Assembly (NCBI GenBank): GCA_003250355.1
Contig: QKGS01000016.1
Coordinates: forward strand, 1-32,449
Source of the DNA: Bacteroidota bacterium
GTDB lineage: Bacteria; Bacteroidota; Bacteroidia; Bacteroidales; SZUA-534
DNA length: 32,449 nt
Direction: 5' to 3'
In this document: piece by piece, positions 1 to 6,809 of the stretch
How positions within the stretch are numbered: the stretch's first letter is position 1
Layout of the letters: the number at the start of each line of letters is the position of its first letter
Made by a program: the position numbers and the translations under genes
Notes under the pieces: model-generated
What the model was told of the DNA's origin: nothing
Seen by the model: the letters and a program-made list of their open reading frames with translations, nothing else
Database searches by the model: none

Positions 1-140
1 CGCGAAAGGAAGTAGTATTTGCCGTTTTCAGCAAGCTTCAGAGCTTCGGGAGTTTTGTCAATGTAAACATAATTCTCCTTAGGGTCGCGTATATCGCGGA
101 ATGTTTGGATACCTATTGGAAGCTTTTTTCTTTTGTGCAT
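1..140 (-). CDS. AAA-ATPase-like / PD-(D/E)XK family protein, N-terminal fragment
   Basis: Only the first 46 codons lie in the window; the gene starts with ATG at 140-138 and runs off the left edge. The translation begins MHKRKKLPIGIQTFRDIRD and continues with YVYIDKT and GKYYFLSR. This is the characteristic N-terminus of the large Bacteroidota family of predicted ATP-binding proteins with an AAA-ATPase-like domain followed by a PD-(D/E)XK nuclease-like domain. In that family 'LPIGIQ.F..IR....YVDKT' precedes a P-loop after 'FLSRPRRFGKS'. The P-loop itself is outside the window. The biological role of the family is not established; members are often multicopy and strain-variable. A TAnnTTTG box lies 16 bases upstream (see 156-163). 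The family call rests on the N-terminal motif alone. Confidence 0.7.
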   Translation of the reverse strand, partial: MHKRKKLPIGIQTFRDIRDPKENYVYIDKTPEALKLAENGKYYFLS

Positions 141-155
141 AACCTTTGTTTTGCA

Positions 156-163
156 CAAAAATA
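156..163 (-). promoter_or_regulatory. Bacteroidota -7 box for the left-edge gene
   Basis: On the minus strand this reads TATTTTTG, a full match to TAnnTTTG, 16 bases upstream of the ATG of the left-edge gene. No convincing -33 TTTG is seen at the usual 19-21 base distance. Confidence 0.4.
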
Positions 164-277
164 GTAAAAAATGAAAATATAATGTTCTCCGATTTAAAGC
201 CGCTAATTCGCAAATAGTAACGAATAACGAATTAGATATAATGCCGCTAATTGTGCTAATAATACAGGACACATTTT

Positions 278-285
278 TAATTTTG
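278..285 (+). promoter_or_regulatory. Bacteroidota -7 box upstream of the methyltransferase remnant
   Basis: The sequence TAATTTTG matches TAnnTTTG and lies 32 bases before the ATG at 318. A possible TTG at 251-253 is 24 bases upstream, slightly too far for a good -33 element. Its presence suggests the truncated gene was once, or still is, transcribed. The preceding stretch (about 197-262) is rich in 'CGCTAATT'/'CGAATTA' words, an AT-rich intergenic repeat style. Confidence 0.3.
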
Positions 286-317
286 TCCACGAATTAAACT
301 AATTAAAATTCAATTTT

Positions 318-383
318 ATGGATAAATCTAAACAGCATTGGGAAAGTATTTATAATGAAAAATCAGATAATGAGCTACAATAA
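318..383 (+). pseudogene. N-terminal remnant of a class I SAM-dependent methyltransferase
   Basis: The reading frame encodes 21 residues, MDKSKQHWESIYNEKSDNE..., then a stop. 'HW..IY..K...E' is the usual opening of small class I methyltransferases, in which the segment continues into a W(F/Y)Q motif and the SAM-binding fold. Here the frame stops at 381-383, inside the A-rich start of the terminator of the neighbouring leftward tRNA-Leu gene, so the rest of the gene is missing. I infer that the 3' portion was lost by deletion or recombination at the tRNA end. A chance short ORF is the alternative, but the residue pattern and the upstream promoter-like box argue against it. The function is lost in any case, since the SAM-binding residues are absent. 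Confidence 0.5.
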
Positions 384-419
384 AAAACTCCCGACCGGAA
401 TAAACCAATCGGGAGTTTT
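384..419 (-). terminator. Intrinsic terminator of tRNA-Leu
   Basis: Arms AAAACTCCCGA (384-394) and TCGGGAGTTTT (409-419) form an 11-bp perfect stem with a 14-base loop. On the minus strand the stem is followed by a run of T. It lies immediately 3' of the leftward tRNA gene. Confidence 0.85.
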
Positions 420-422
420 CTG

Positions 423-506
423 TGCCCGGAACAAGACTCGAACTTGCACACCCTTACGAGCACCAGCCCCTCAAGCTGGCGTGTATACCAATTTCACCAT
501 CCGGGC
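423..506 (-). tRNA. tRNA-Leu (anticodon GAG)
   Basis: Read on the minus strand, the cloverleaf is complete. The acceptor arm is GCCCGGA/TCCGGGC with discriminator A. The anticodon stem CCAGC/GCTGG closes a 7-base loop TTGAGGG, giving anticodon GAG, which reads CUC/CUU leucine codons. A long class II variable arm follows, then a T-arm GCAAG/CTTGT enclosing TTCGAGT. Length (84 nt) and the long variable arm fit tRNA-Leu. CCA is not fully encoded. The gene is followed by a strong terminator (384-419). About 25 bases upstream a palindrome CAAATGCA-ATT-TGCATTTG (531-549) contains a near-match (TGCATTTG) to the -7 box, so it may be the promoter region. Confidence 0.93.
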
Positions 507-712
507 AGTTTATATTTCTGCCTTATATTCCAAATGCAATTTGCATTTGTAAAAACAAAAAAAGAACTCATTTTTTAATGAGCCACAAAAGTAAACTTTT
601 TTTTCAACTATAATCAGTTTTTATCTTTTATATTCTCTGTTTTTTGTATATAAATTGTTATTACTTTTACTATCAGTTTTTTACTGTTATTATAAAAAAA
701 AAATATTGTAAA
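507..712. other. Intergenic region between tRNA-Leu and the AI-2E family gene
   Basis: No gene is seen. It contains the 8-bp palindrome CAAATGCA/TGCATTTG at 531-549 and a small hairpin CTCATT-tttt-AATGAG at 567-582. The rest is strongly AT-rich. Confidence 0.5.
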
Positions 713-1783
713 ATGAATGGCTCGCGGGTAACAAACAGTTTAATAATAGCATTTGCTTCTATTACTATACTTATTATAGGAAAGTCGCTAATAATACCTT
801 TTGTAATAGCATTGATATTTTGGTTTTTGATTAAGGAAATAAGAAATTTGCTTAATCGTATACCATTTGTTGAAGAGCATATACCTAATGGGATTCTTAA
901 TCTTATAGGGTTTATTGTAATATTTGCAGTACTTGGCGGTATAGTAAAAATACTCTCTGCCAATATTCAACATTTATCTGAGAGTATGACTCAGTATCAA
1001 GACAATATAAAAACCGTAATTCGTAATTTAGATTCGGCACTCCCTTTTAAGCTTGAAGAATCGTATAGGGAGCTCATAGGCGATTTCAAATATGGAACAG
1101 CATTGTCAAAACTCTTAAATGCTTTTCGTGATGTATTTGGTAAAGCTGTTTTAATTATTGTGTACACAATATTTCTTATGCTCGAAGAGCGATTCTTTCA
1201 TCAAAAGCTTAAAACCATATATTTAAAAAAAAGGAGTTACAATGAGGTAGCTTCAATACTTGCACAAATAGATATTTCTATAGGTCGATACTTATCAATT
1301 AAAACAATTATTAGCTTTTTAACCGGTGTGCTAAGTTATATTGCATTGGCGATTATAGGAATAGAAGCTCCTTTGTTTTGGGCATTTTTAATTTTTATTA
1401 TGAACTATATTCCTGCCATAGGTTCGTTAATAGCAACACTTTTTCCTGCATTTTTTATTATGCTTCAATTTGGTGATATAGTTCCGGGAATATGGGTTTT
1501 GGCTGTTGTAGGAGCTATTCAGCTTATAATAGGAAACTATGTTGATCCGAAACTCACCGGCGATTCATTAAACGTAAGTCCATTAGTTGTTATAGTAGGG
1601 CTCTCATTTTGGGGGGCTATTTGGGGTATTATGGGTATGATTCTGAGTGTCCCAATTGCAGTTATGATAATTTTAATATTTGCCAATATTCCTTCGCTCA
1701 GACCTGTGGCAATATTGCTTTCAAAAAAAGGGAATGTTAAACGGTACAAACCACCGCGGAAAAACAATAATTTGAAAATGTAA
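713..1783 (+). CDS. AI-2E family transporter (PerM/YdiK-like membrane protein)
   Basis: This 356-residue polytopic inner-membrane protein has the arrangement of the AI-2E transporter family (PF01594). Two N-terminal helices are followed by a soluble amphipathic segment (about residues 75-150), then a C-terminal bundle of hydrophobic helices with 'FWAFLIFIMNYIPAIGSL' and 'GNYVDPKLTGDSLNVSPLVV', the best conserved parts of the family. Members were named for export of autoinducer-2, but others act as ion or unknown-substrate transporters, so the substrate is not predicted. I chose ATG at 713 over an in-frame ATG at 644, because the extra 23 residues (MYINCYYFYY...) have poor coding character and family members begin close to 'N.SLIIAFASI'. 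The gene appears monocistronic. Its stop is followed by an inverted repeat (1789-1861). Confidence 0.85.
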   Translation: MNGSRVTNSLIIAFASITILIIGKSLIIPFVIALIFWFLIKEIRNLLNRIPFVEEHIPNGILNLIGFIVIFAVLGGIVKILSANIQHLSESMTQYQDNIKTVIRNLDSALPFKLEESYRELIGDFKYGTALSKLLNAFRDVFGKAVLIIVYTIFLMLEERFFHQKLKTIYLKKRSYNEVASILAQIDISIGRYLSIKTIISFLTGVLSYIALAIIGIEAPLFWAFLIFIMNYIPAIGSLIATLFPAFFIMLQFGDIVPGIWVLAVVGAIQLIIGNYVDPKLTGDSLNVSPLVVIVGLSFWGAIWGIMGMILSVPIAVMIILIFANIPSLRPVAILLSKKGNVKRYKPPRKNNNLKM

Positions 1784-1784
1784 A

Positions 1785-1871
1785 ATGAGAGAATTTGAAA
1801 ATTATCCGGATTTTTGGATTACATCAATAAGCTATAATCATTTCCAAATTCTCAAATTCTCAAATCTCTAC
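1785..1871. repeat. Intergenic inverted repeat of GAGAATTTG/CAAATTCTC words
   Basis: GAGAATTTG at 1789-1797 is matched by two overlapping copies of CAAATTCTC (1845-1853 and 1853-1861), followed by CAAATCTCTAC to 1871. The region lies between convergent genes and could fold as a bidirectional terminator. Related words occur at 11893-11935 and 20009-20050. Confidence 0.5.
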
Positions 1872-1887
1872 ATTAGAACATTTAACC

Positions 1888-2703
1888 TTAACCTAAAACT
1901 CCTCGGAGGTATTCCATCATCTGCTTATTCACCTCCCATTGGTCAGCAACCGGTTCATTAGTAAATGGTACAAACGACAAATAAGGCCACGGCCCAAATT
2001 CCGGGCATATATACAAAGTATCAATTCCCAATTCATTAGCATTAGCAATAATTTTTTTCCACCAACCTACAAATGTATCAAGATACCCTTTGTTTTCGGG
2101 AGCAAACGGGTTATTAACCTGAGCCGATTGTGTGTCGCCAACTCTTGCGTGAATGTATCTGGCATTTTTTATAGCTTTGTTTACACTGTTTTGCTGGTCT
2201 TCAAGCATCGATTCTGATACATTTGTCCAATGCGAAAAATCGGCATTCAGCTTTAAGTCCGGAAATTTGTCAATAAACTTACTTGTTGTTGCAGCACAGA
2301 AATTGAAACGCCCTCGGTGAGTTTCGTGAACTATATCAATTCCCGTTTTTTCAGATATTTCGTAACACTTATCAAGAACTTTGCAATTATCTTCAAACGA
2401 AAAATAATCTTTGCCCGTATGTGAATTTATAAAATCAGGCTTTAATGCGGCTCTTTTTAGTAAAAGTGTTTCAAGTCTTGATATGTATTCATCAACAGTT
2501 TCATTTTTAGGTTCAAGCCATTGTTGACCTACGTAAGCCAGATTGTTTTCTTTAATAGCTTCCAATATATCTTTTTCAAATTCACTATCATCGGGAGAGT
2601 TAACCTCTACACCATCATACCCCGATTCAACTACTTTTTGAATAAATCCCTTTGCTGAAAGATTATCGCTACCCCAAAACGGACATATATACTTAATTTT
2701 CAT
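1888..2703 (-). CDS. Sugar phosphate isomerase/epimerase family protein (xylose isomerase-like TIM barrel)
   Basis: The 271-residue product has the AP-endonuclease-2/xylose-isomerase-like TIM-barrel fold (PF01261). The four metal ligands expected of the family can be placed: Glu127 in VHETHR, Asp155 in NADFSHW, His185 in YIHARVGD and Glu235 in CPEFGP. Relatives are cytosolic isomerases or epimerases of sugars, inosose or hydroxypyruvate, and the exact substrate cannot be read from the sequence. I chose ATG at 2703-2701 because it is followed directly by the first strand (MKIKYICPFWG) and preceded by a purine-rich AAAAAG. An upstream in-frame ATG at 2727 would add an unlikely MLHKKYKK. No signal peptide is seen. 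The gene is divergent from the lactonase-like gene. Confidence 0.8.
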   Translation of the reverse strand: MKIKYICPFWGSDNLSAKGFIQKVVESGYDGVEVNSPDDSEFEKDILEAIKENNLAYVGQQWLEPKNETVDEYISRLETLLLKRAALKPDFINSHTGKDYFSFEDNCKVLDKCYEISEKTGIDIVHETHRGRFNFCAATTSKFIDKFPDLKLNADFSHWTNVSESMLEDQQNSVNKAIKNARYIHARVGDTQSAQVNNPFAPENKGYLDTFVGWWKKIIANANELGIDTLYICPEFGPWPYLSFVPFTNEPVADQWEVNKQMMEYLRGVLG

Positions 2704-2807
2704 CTTTTTATATTTTTTATGTAACAAAATTATACATTACACCCTTAATAATCAACGATTAACTATTTGTTATATCTATTTATAGATAGATATATGTTAT
2801 AGCTAAG
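2704..2807. other. Intergenic region with an AT-rich palindrome
   Basis: Between the leftward isomerase gene and the rightward small ORF lies the perfect palindrome TATCTAT-TT-ATAGATA (2773-2788). It is a candidate operator or divergent promoter element, with no further support. Confidence 0.3.
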
Positions 2808-2936
2808 GTGAGAAAGGAAAAAGTGGAACTTTTCGAGAAATATGAACTTGGATTAAAACCTTTGACAGTTAATGAAATTGATACGGTTTTTTTTAATTCA
2901 AATTATGGTACTATAATATTATATTTGCTTAATTAG
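2808..2936 (+). CDS. Possible small protein of 42 residues (GTG start)
   Basis: A GTG-initiated frame encodes 42 residues, beginning VRKEKVELFEKYELGLKP and ending with a hydrophobic GTIILYLL segment. The amino-acid pattern (alternating charged and hydrophobic residues, few rare residues) looks coding rather than random. I do not recognise it. It may be a real small protein or the leftover of a longer gene. Its 3' end overlaps the -7 box of the downstream lactonase-like gene (2920-2927), which weakens the case for an intact gene. Confidence 0.25.
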   Translation: MRKEKVELFEKYELGLKPLTVNEIDTVFFNSNYGTIILYLLN

Positions 2937-2949
2937 GGTAATGTACCCT
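2920..2949 (+). promoter_or_regulatory. -7 box and operator-like palindrome upstream of the lactonase-like gene
   Basis: TATATTTG at 2920-2927 fits TAnnTTTG exactly. Seven bases downstream, AGGGTA-ATG-TACCCT (2935-2949) is a perfect 6-bp palindrome at the expected transcription start. It is a likely operator or 5' hairpin. The ATG follows at 2981. Confidence 0.45.
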
Positions 2950-2980
2950 TGTAGTACTACAATTATACAATGTTATATTT

Positions 2981-4069
2981 ATGAAGAAACTACTATTTGT
3001 AATAAGTTTTATTTGCATTTTAAATTCATTATTGTCTCAGGAAACAATTGTTTATTTCTCAGTTAAGGGGAGTAAAACAATAAAGAGTTATAAAATAGAT
3101 ACAGTTGCCAACAAGCTTGTATATTGTAGTGAAACAACTACAGTAGGCGAGCCTTTTGCCATTGCAATTAATAGTACAGGCAGCTATTTGGTAGCTTCTA
3201 TGTTGGGAACAGGTAACGCATCGTCGTATAGTATAAATAGCCTTACCGGAGCATTAACACCCATAAATACAATTGACCTTGTTGGCGATGCTTGTTATTT
3301 ATCGTTATCAGCGAGCGAAGCTTATATATTAACAGCCTATTTTTCTCCGGGCAAGATTGCAGCATATTCAATTGGAACAGACGGAACATTAGGTTCTTTG
3401 GCATCGTCGGTTTCGTATGGCACATACGATTATCCTCACTCAATAGCAAATATTCCCAAAACTAATATTACAATAGTGCCACAGCTTGGTACAAGTAAAA
3501 TTTTACAATATACACTCAATGAATCGAGCGGAGTTATTTCAGCATTAACCCCGGCAAGTATTTCAACGACAAACGGTTCCGGCCCGCGTCATGTGGTTTA
3601 TCATCCTACGCTTAATATTGCATATTTTTCGTTGGAGATGGCCTCTAAAACAGCAGTATGTGATTATAGCCGACAAGGACTCTCTACCCCAAAGCAAATT
3701 ATTGACAATTTACCCAAAACTTACACTTACGGTAAATGGTCGTCGGACATACATATTACCCCTAACGGCGAATATTTATACACTGCCAACCGTGTTAAAG
3801 ATTCTGATGTAGGTAAAGTAAATGGAAGTATTACCGCATTTTCAATTAATAAAACAACAGGCGAGTTATTTCTAATTGATACTTTTACAACCGAAAACAG
3901 AGTTCGTGAATTTGATATAACTCCCGATGGCAAATACCTTATTGCAGCCGGAGAAATATCAGGTATTGCAGTATTATATAAAATAGGAGCTAATGGTAAT
4001 TTAATTAAGGTTACAACTGAAAATGTAGGTATCGAGCTTTGGTGGGTGAAAAGTGTTATGGTACGCTAA
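2981..4069 (+). CDS. Exported seven-bladed beta-propeller lactonase family protein
   Basis: The 362-residue product starts with a clear Sec signal peptide (about residues 1-20, MKKLLFVISFICILNSLLSQ). A seven-bladed propeller of the lactonase family follows (PF10282, YbhE-type 6-phosphogluconolactonase and carboxymuconate-cyclase relatives). Repeated blade signatures are visible: 'GEPFAIAINSTGSYLVAS', 'GPRHVVYHPTLNIAYF', 'DIHITPNGEYLYTANR' and 'REFDITPDGKYLIAAG'. Cytosolic family members hydrolyse 6-phosphogluconolactone. The signal peptide here points to the periplasm or cell surface, so a different lactone substrate or a non-enzymatic role is possible. A propeller call is safe; the reaction is not. 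The stop lies 11 bases before the next gene, so the two are probably co-transcribed. Confidence 0.8.
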   Translation: MKKLLFVISFICILNSLLSQETIVYFSVKGSKTIKSYKIDTVANKLVYCSETTTVGEPFAIAINSTGSYLVASMLGTGNASSYSINSLTGALTPINTIDLVGDACYLSLSASEAYILTAYFSPGKIAAYSIGTDGTLGSLASSVSYGTYDYPHSIANIPKTNITIVPQLGTSKILQYTLNESSGVISALTPASISTTNGSGPRHVVYHPTLNIAYFSLEMASKTAVCDYSRQGLSTPKQIIDNLPKTYTYGKWSSDIHITPNGEYLYTANRVKDSDVGKVNGSITAFSINKTTGELFLIDTFTTENRVREFDITPDGKYLIAAGEISGIAVLYKIGANGNLIKVTTENVGIELWWVKSVMVR

Positions 4070-4080
4070 TTTATAAGTAT

Positions 4081-4521
4081 ATGAACATATTTATATACGG
4101 TTCGCTGTTGTTTGAAAGTATTAGAGAACCACTAATAGGCCGAAAAGTTGAAGTAGAAGAAGCAATACTTCACAATTATGAGATATATAAAATAAACTAT
4201 GGCTTAGCCCAGTCCGATTACCCTATTTTAAAAAGTGAGGCAGGAAAAAAAGTATACGGATTACTAATGAAAAATTTGAATAAAGTAGAAATTGACATAT
4301 TAAGTTTCTATGAAGGCGATGAATATATACTCAATGAAGTTGTTGTTAAAACAAAAAATATTAAACAAAATGCCTTTGCTTACTTTCCTGTTAAAGCATT
4401 GGTTTATAAATATGGAGACCTGTGGAGTATTGGAGAATTTGAAAGAAATATTTTAAAAAAATATAGTGAACAAATAATACCACAAACCATTGCAGAGTAT
4501 AACAAAATGTGTGATAAATAG
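4081..4521 (+). CDS. Gamma-glutamylcyclotransferase-like (AIG2-like) protein
   Basis: This is a small 146-residue cytosolic protein of the gamma-glutamylcyclotransferase/AIG2-like fold (PF06094). The glycine-containing substrate loop YGSLL is at residues 6-10, and the acidic FYEGDEY segment (residues 76-82) carries Glu78 where the family has its catalytic Glu. Relatives convert gamma-glutamyl amines or peptides to 5-oxoproline and the free amine; the substrate is not deducible. The start at 4081 is preferred because the fold begins directly with MNIFIYGSLL. An in-frame ATG at 4039 lies inside the end of the preceding gene. Only 11 bases separate it from the lactonase-like gene. Confidence 0.75.
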   Translation: MNIFIYGSLLFESIREPLIGRKVEVEEAILHNYEIYKINYGLAQSDYPILKSEAGKKVYGLLMKNLNKVEIDILSFYEGDEYILNEVVVKTKNIKQNAFAYFPVKALVYKYGDLWSIGEFERNILKKYSEQIIPQTIAEYNKMCDK

Positions 4522-4557
4522 TTTTATGGTAAACAGCTAAGTTTTTCTTGAAATTAT

Positions 4558-4588
4558 TTTGAATTTAAAAATTCATTAATTTACTTTG
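4558..4588 (+). promoter_or_regulatory. Promoter of the trp operon
   Basis: TTTG at 4558-4561 and TTACTTTG at 4581-4588 are 19 bases apart, the spacing of Bacteroidota -33/-7 promoters. The -7 box differs from TAnnTTTG at one position. Transcription would begin near 4594, about 14 bases before the leader peptide start. Confidence 0.6.
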
Positions 4589-4607
4589 TGTCAACAAAAA
4601 TATAACA

Positions 4608-4658
4608 ATGAACATTAGTGTAAAAAATATTTGGTGGTGGCATATCAATTCGCAATAA
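4608..4658 (+). CDS. trpL: trp operon leader peptide with three tandem Trp codons
   Basis: A 16-codon frame encodes MNISVKNIWWWHINSQ and ends in TAA. Three consecutive TGG codons (4632-4640) in a 16-residue peptide are far from chance, given how rare Trp is. It lies between a Bacteroidota-type promoter (4558-4588) and an intrinsic terminator (4698-4731), directly before trpE. This is the layout of a transcription attenuator. When charged tRNA-Trp is scarce the ribosome should stall on the TGG run and change the folding of the RNA so that the terminator does not form. The peptide probably has no function apart from being translated. No Shine-Dalgarno sequence is evident; the region before ATG is A-rich. 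Confidence 0.85.
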   Translation: MNISVKNIWWWHINSQ

Positions 4659-4697
4659 TCTCGTGAATCGATAGCTGGTGCTTATATAATAATATTA

Positions 4698-4731
4698 AAG
4701 CCTGTCGCATTTCACGACAGGCTTTTTTTTT
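4698..4731 (+). terminator. Attenuator terminator of the trp operon
   Basis: Arms AAGCCTGTCG (4698-4707) and CGACAGGCTT (4715-4724) pair perfectly over 10 bp with a 7-base loop, followed by nine T residues (4723-4731). It lies 39 bases after the leader stop and 27 bases before the trpE start. An upstream segment GGTGCTT (4677-4683) can pair partly with the 5' arm (AAGCC) as a competing antiterminator, but this pairing is weaker and includes a bulge. Confidence 0.9.
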
Positions 4732-4757
4732 AGTAAAAACAAAAACACATACATACA

Positions 4758-6161
4758 GTGAAAACAATAAACTTTACAGTAAACACAAAAGAGATACTAG
4801 CCGACGTACTCACACCGGTAGCTATCTATCTGAAACTGCGCGATGTTTTTCCAAATTCTGTTTTATTGGAAGGTGCCGACTTTAAAGCAGGCGAAAACCA
4901 GTATTCATTTATAGCCCTTGAACCTATTGCCGGTATAAAAGCAATGGGGCAAAAAGTAGAGCTAAACTATCCCGATGGTAAGGAAGAAACAATAAAACTC
5001 GCAAAACCGCAGGATGCAATTGATATTTTGAGCAATTTTTCAAAAGCATTTGTTCCCCAAAACGACATGAGTAAAGTGCCAACCTCAGGATTATTCGGAT
5101 ATTCAACATTTGAAGCCGTATCATATTTTGAAGAAATAGAACTAAAACGTTCCCAAGCCGATGTTGAAATACCCGATATGCTTTACCAGTTCTACAAATA
5201 CATAGTTGCAATAAACCACAATAGCAATAAAATAACGATAGTTGAGCATATATTCAACAGTGAAGATTCTAACATAAGCTTTATTGAAGAGCAACTCAAT
5301 AACCGTACATTTGCCACCTACCGTTTCAACACATCGGGCGAAGAAACATCGAACGTAACCGATGAAGAATATATGTACATGGTTAGTAAAGGTAAGGAAC
5401 ATTGCTTACGCGGCGATGTATTTCAAATAGTACTTTCACGCGGATTTCAGCAATCATTTACCGGCGACGAGTTTAATGTATACCGTGCATTACGTTCAAT
5501 AAACCCATCACCCTATTTGTTTTACTTCGATTTTGGCAGCTATAAATTGTTCGGCTCATCGCCCGAGGCACAGATAAAATCGGAAAACGGCAAAGCATAT
5601 ATTAATCCAATAGCAGGAACATTTAAACGTACCGGCAACGACATAGAAGATAAAGAACTAGCCGAAAAACTTTCGAAAGACCCCAAAGAGAATAGTGAAC
5701 ACATTATGCTTGTTGACCTTGCCAGAAATGACCTTAGTAGAAATGCCGATAATGTAAAACTGAATTTTTTTCGCGAAATACATTATTACTCACACGTTTT
5801 GCATATGGTATCGGAAGTTCAAGGCGATATTCGTAAAGATGCTGACCCGGTTCGTATTTTTGCCGACACATTCCCTGCCGGAACACTTAGCGGTGCACCT
5901 AAATACAAGGCAATGGAACTTATTGATAAGTACGAGAACCGTGCGCGCGGTTATTATGGAGGTTGTATTGGTATTATTGGCCTTAACGGCAAAATAAATC
6001 AGGCCATAACCATCCGCTCTTTTATGAGTAAAAACAATACCCTTTATTATCAGGCCGGTGCAGGTGTTGTTGCCGATTCAAAAGAAGAAAGCGAACTGGC
6101 AGAGGTTAACAACAAACTGGCTGCACTTAAAGTAGCAATAAACGAAGCAAAGAAAATATAA
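4758..6161 (+). CDS. trpE: Anthranilate synthase component I
   Basis: TrpE makes anthranilate from chorismate, using ammonia supplied by TrpG. It is the committed step of tryptophan synthesis in the cytosol. The 467-residue length is normal. The N-terminal regulatory domain carries LLEGAD (residues 36-41), corresponding to the LLES element that binds tryptophan for feedback inhibition. It also has NPSPYLF (249-255) of the same site. The chorismate-binding domain shows PIAGT, the TFPAGTLSGAPK segment (371-382) and YYQAGAGVVADS near the end. The start codon is GTG at 4758; no ATG lies close to the conserved N-terminus. Expression should be controlled by the leader/terminator at 4608-4731 as well as by feedback. 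Confidence 0.97.
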   Translation: MKTINFTVNTKEILADVLTPVAIYLKLRDVFPNSVLLEGADFKAGENQYSFIALEPIAGIKAMGQKVELNYPDGKEETIKLAKPQDAIDILSNFSKAFVPQNDMSKVPTSGLFGYSTFEAVSYFEEIELKRSQADVEIPDMLYQFYKYIVAINHNSNKITIVEHIFNSEDSNISFIEEQLNNRTFATYRFNTSGEETSNVTDEEYMYMVSKGKEHCLRGDVFQIVLSRGFQQSFTGDEFNVYRALRSINPSPYLFYFDFGSYKLFGSSPEAQIKSENGKAYINPIAGTFKRTGNDIEDKELAEKLSKDPKENSEHIMLVDLARNDLSRNADNVKLNFFREIHYYSHVLHMVSEVQGDIRKDADPVRIFADTFPAGTLSGAPKYKAMELIDKYENRARGYYGGCIGIIGLNGKINQAITIRSFMSKNNTLYYQAGAGVVADSKEESELAEVNNKLAALKVAINEAKKI

Positions 6162-6206
6162 ATGTACTGAGAAGGTATGCCTTGTCTCAACGTTAATAAT
6201 AAGAAA

Positions 6207-6779
6207 ATGAACAAAATATTAGTAGTAGATAATTACGATAGTTTTACATACAATCTTGTACACTATTTACATGAAATAACAGGCCAGTTGCCCGATGTAT
6301 ATCGTAACGATAAAATATCGGCCGAAGATGCCTCAAAGTATTCACAAATACTTTTGTCGCCGGGGCCCGGTATTCCCGATGAAGCCGGAAACCTAAAAGA
6401 AATAATTAGAGTATGTGCACCAAAATGCAGTATTCTTGGAGTATGTTTAGGTGTACAGGCAATAGCCGAAGTATTTGGCGGAAGTCTTATTAATATGAAC
6501 AAAGTGTATCATGGAGTATCAACACCAATTATAAAAACAAAAGCCGACGATGTGTTATTTGCCAATGTGCCGCGAGTATTCGATGCAGCACGTTATCATT
6601 CATGGATAGTAAGTCGTGAACAATTACCCGAAGTGCTAGAAGTAACTGCGGTCGATGAAGAAGCTCAGGTAATGGCTCTTCGCCATAAAGAATACAATGT
6701 GCGCGGAGTACAGTTCCACCCCGAATCAATACTTACACCCGATGGAATGCAAATGTTGAAGAATTGGGTGAGCTTGTAA
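6207..6779 (+). CDS. trpG: Anthranilate synthase component II (glutamine amidotransferase)
   Basis: TrpG hydrolyses glutamine and passes ammonia to TrpE. The 190-residue protein is a class I amidotransferase. The nucleophile Cys80 lies in GVCLGVQAIAE and the other triad residues His171 and Glu173 in FHPESI; the oxyanion segment SPGPGIP is at 51-57. It is a stand-alone subunit, not fused to TrpD. I chose ATG at 6207 because MNKILVVDNYDSFTYN is the conserved start; an in-frame ATG at 6177 would add ten unrelated residues. It begins 45 bases after trpE, and its stop is contiguous with the trpD region. Confidence 0.96.
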   Translation: MNKILVVDNYDSFTYNLVHYLHEITGQLPDVYRNDKISAEDASKYSQILLSPGPGIPDEAGNLKEIIRVCAPKCSILGVCLGVQAIAEVFGGSLINMNKVYHGVSTPIIKTKADDVLFANVPRVFDAARYHSWIVSREQLPEVLEVTAVDEEAQVMALRHKEYNVRGVQFHPESILTPDGMQMLKNWVSL

Positions 6780-6809
6780 ATGTTAATTGCTAATTTCATA
6801 ATTCAAAAA

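Noticed and set aside
355-613. Two overlapping open frames of about 65 codons on the plus strand.
   Set aside because: They run through the antisense of tRNA-Leu and its terminator, and the residue patterns are not protein-like.
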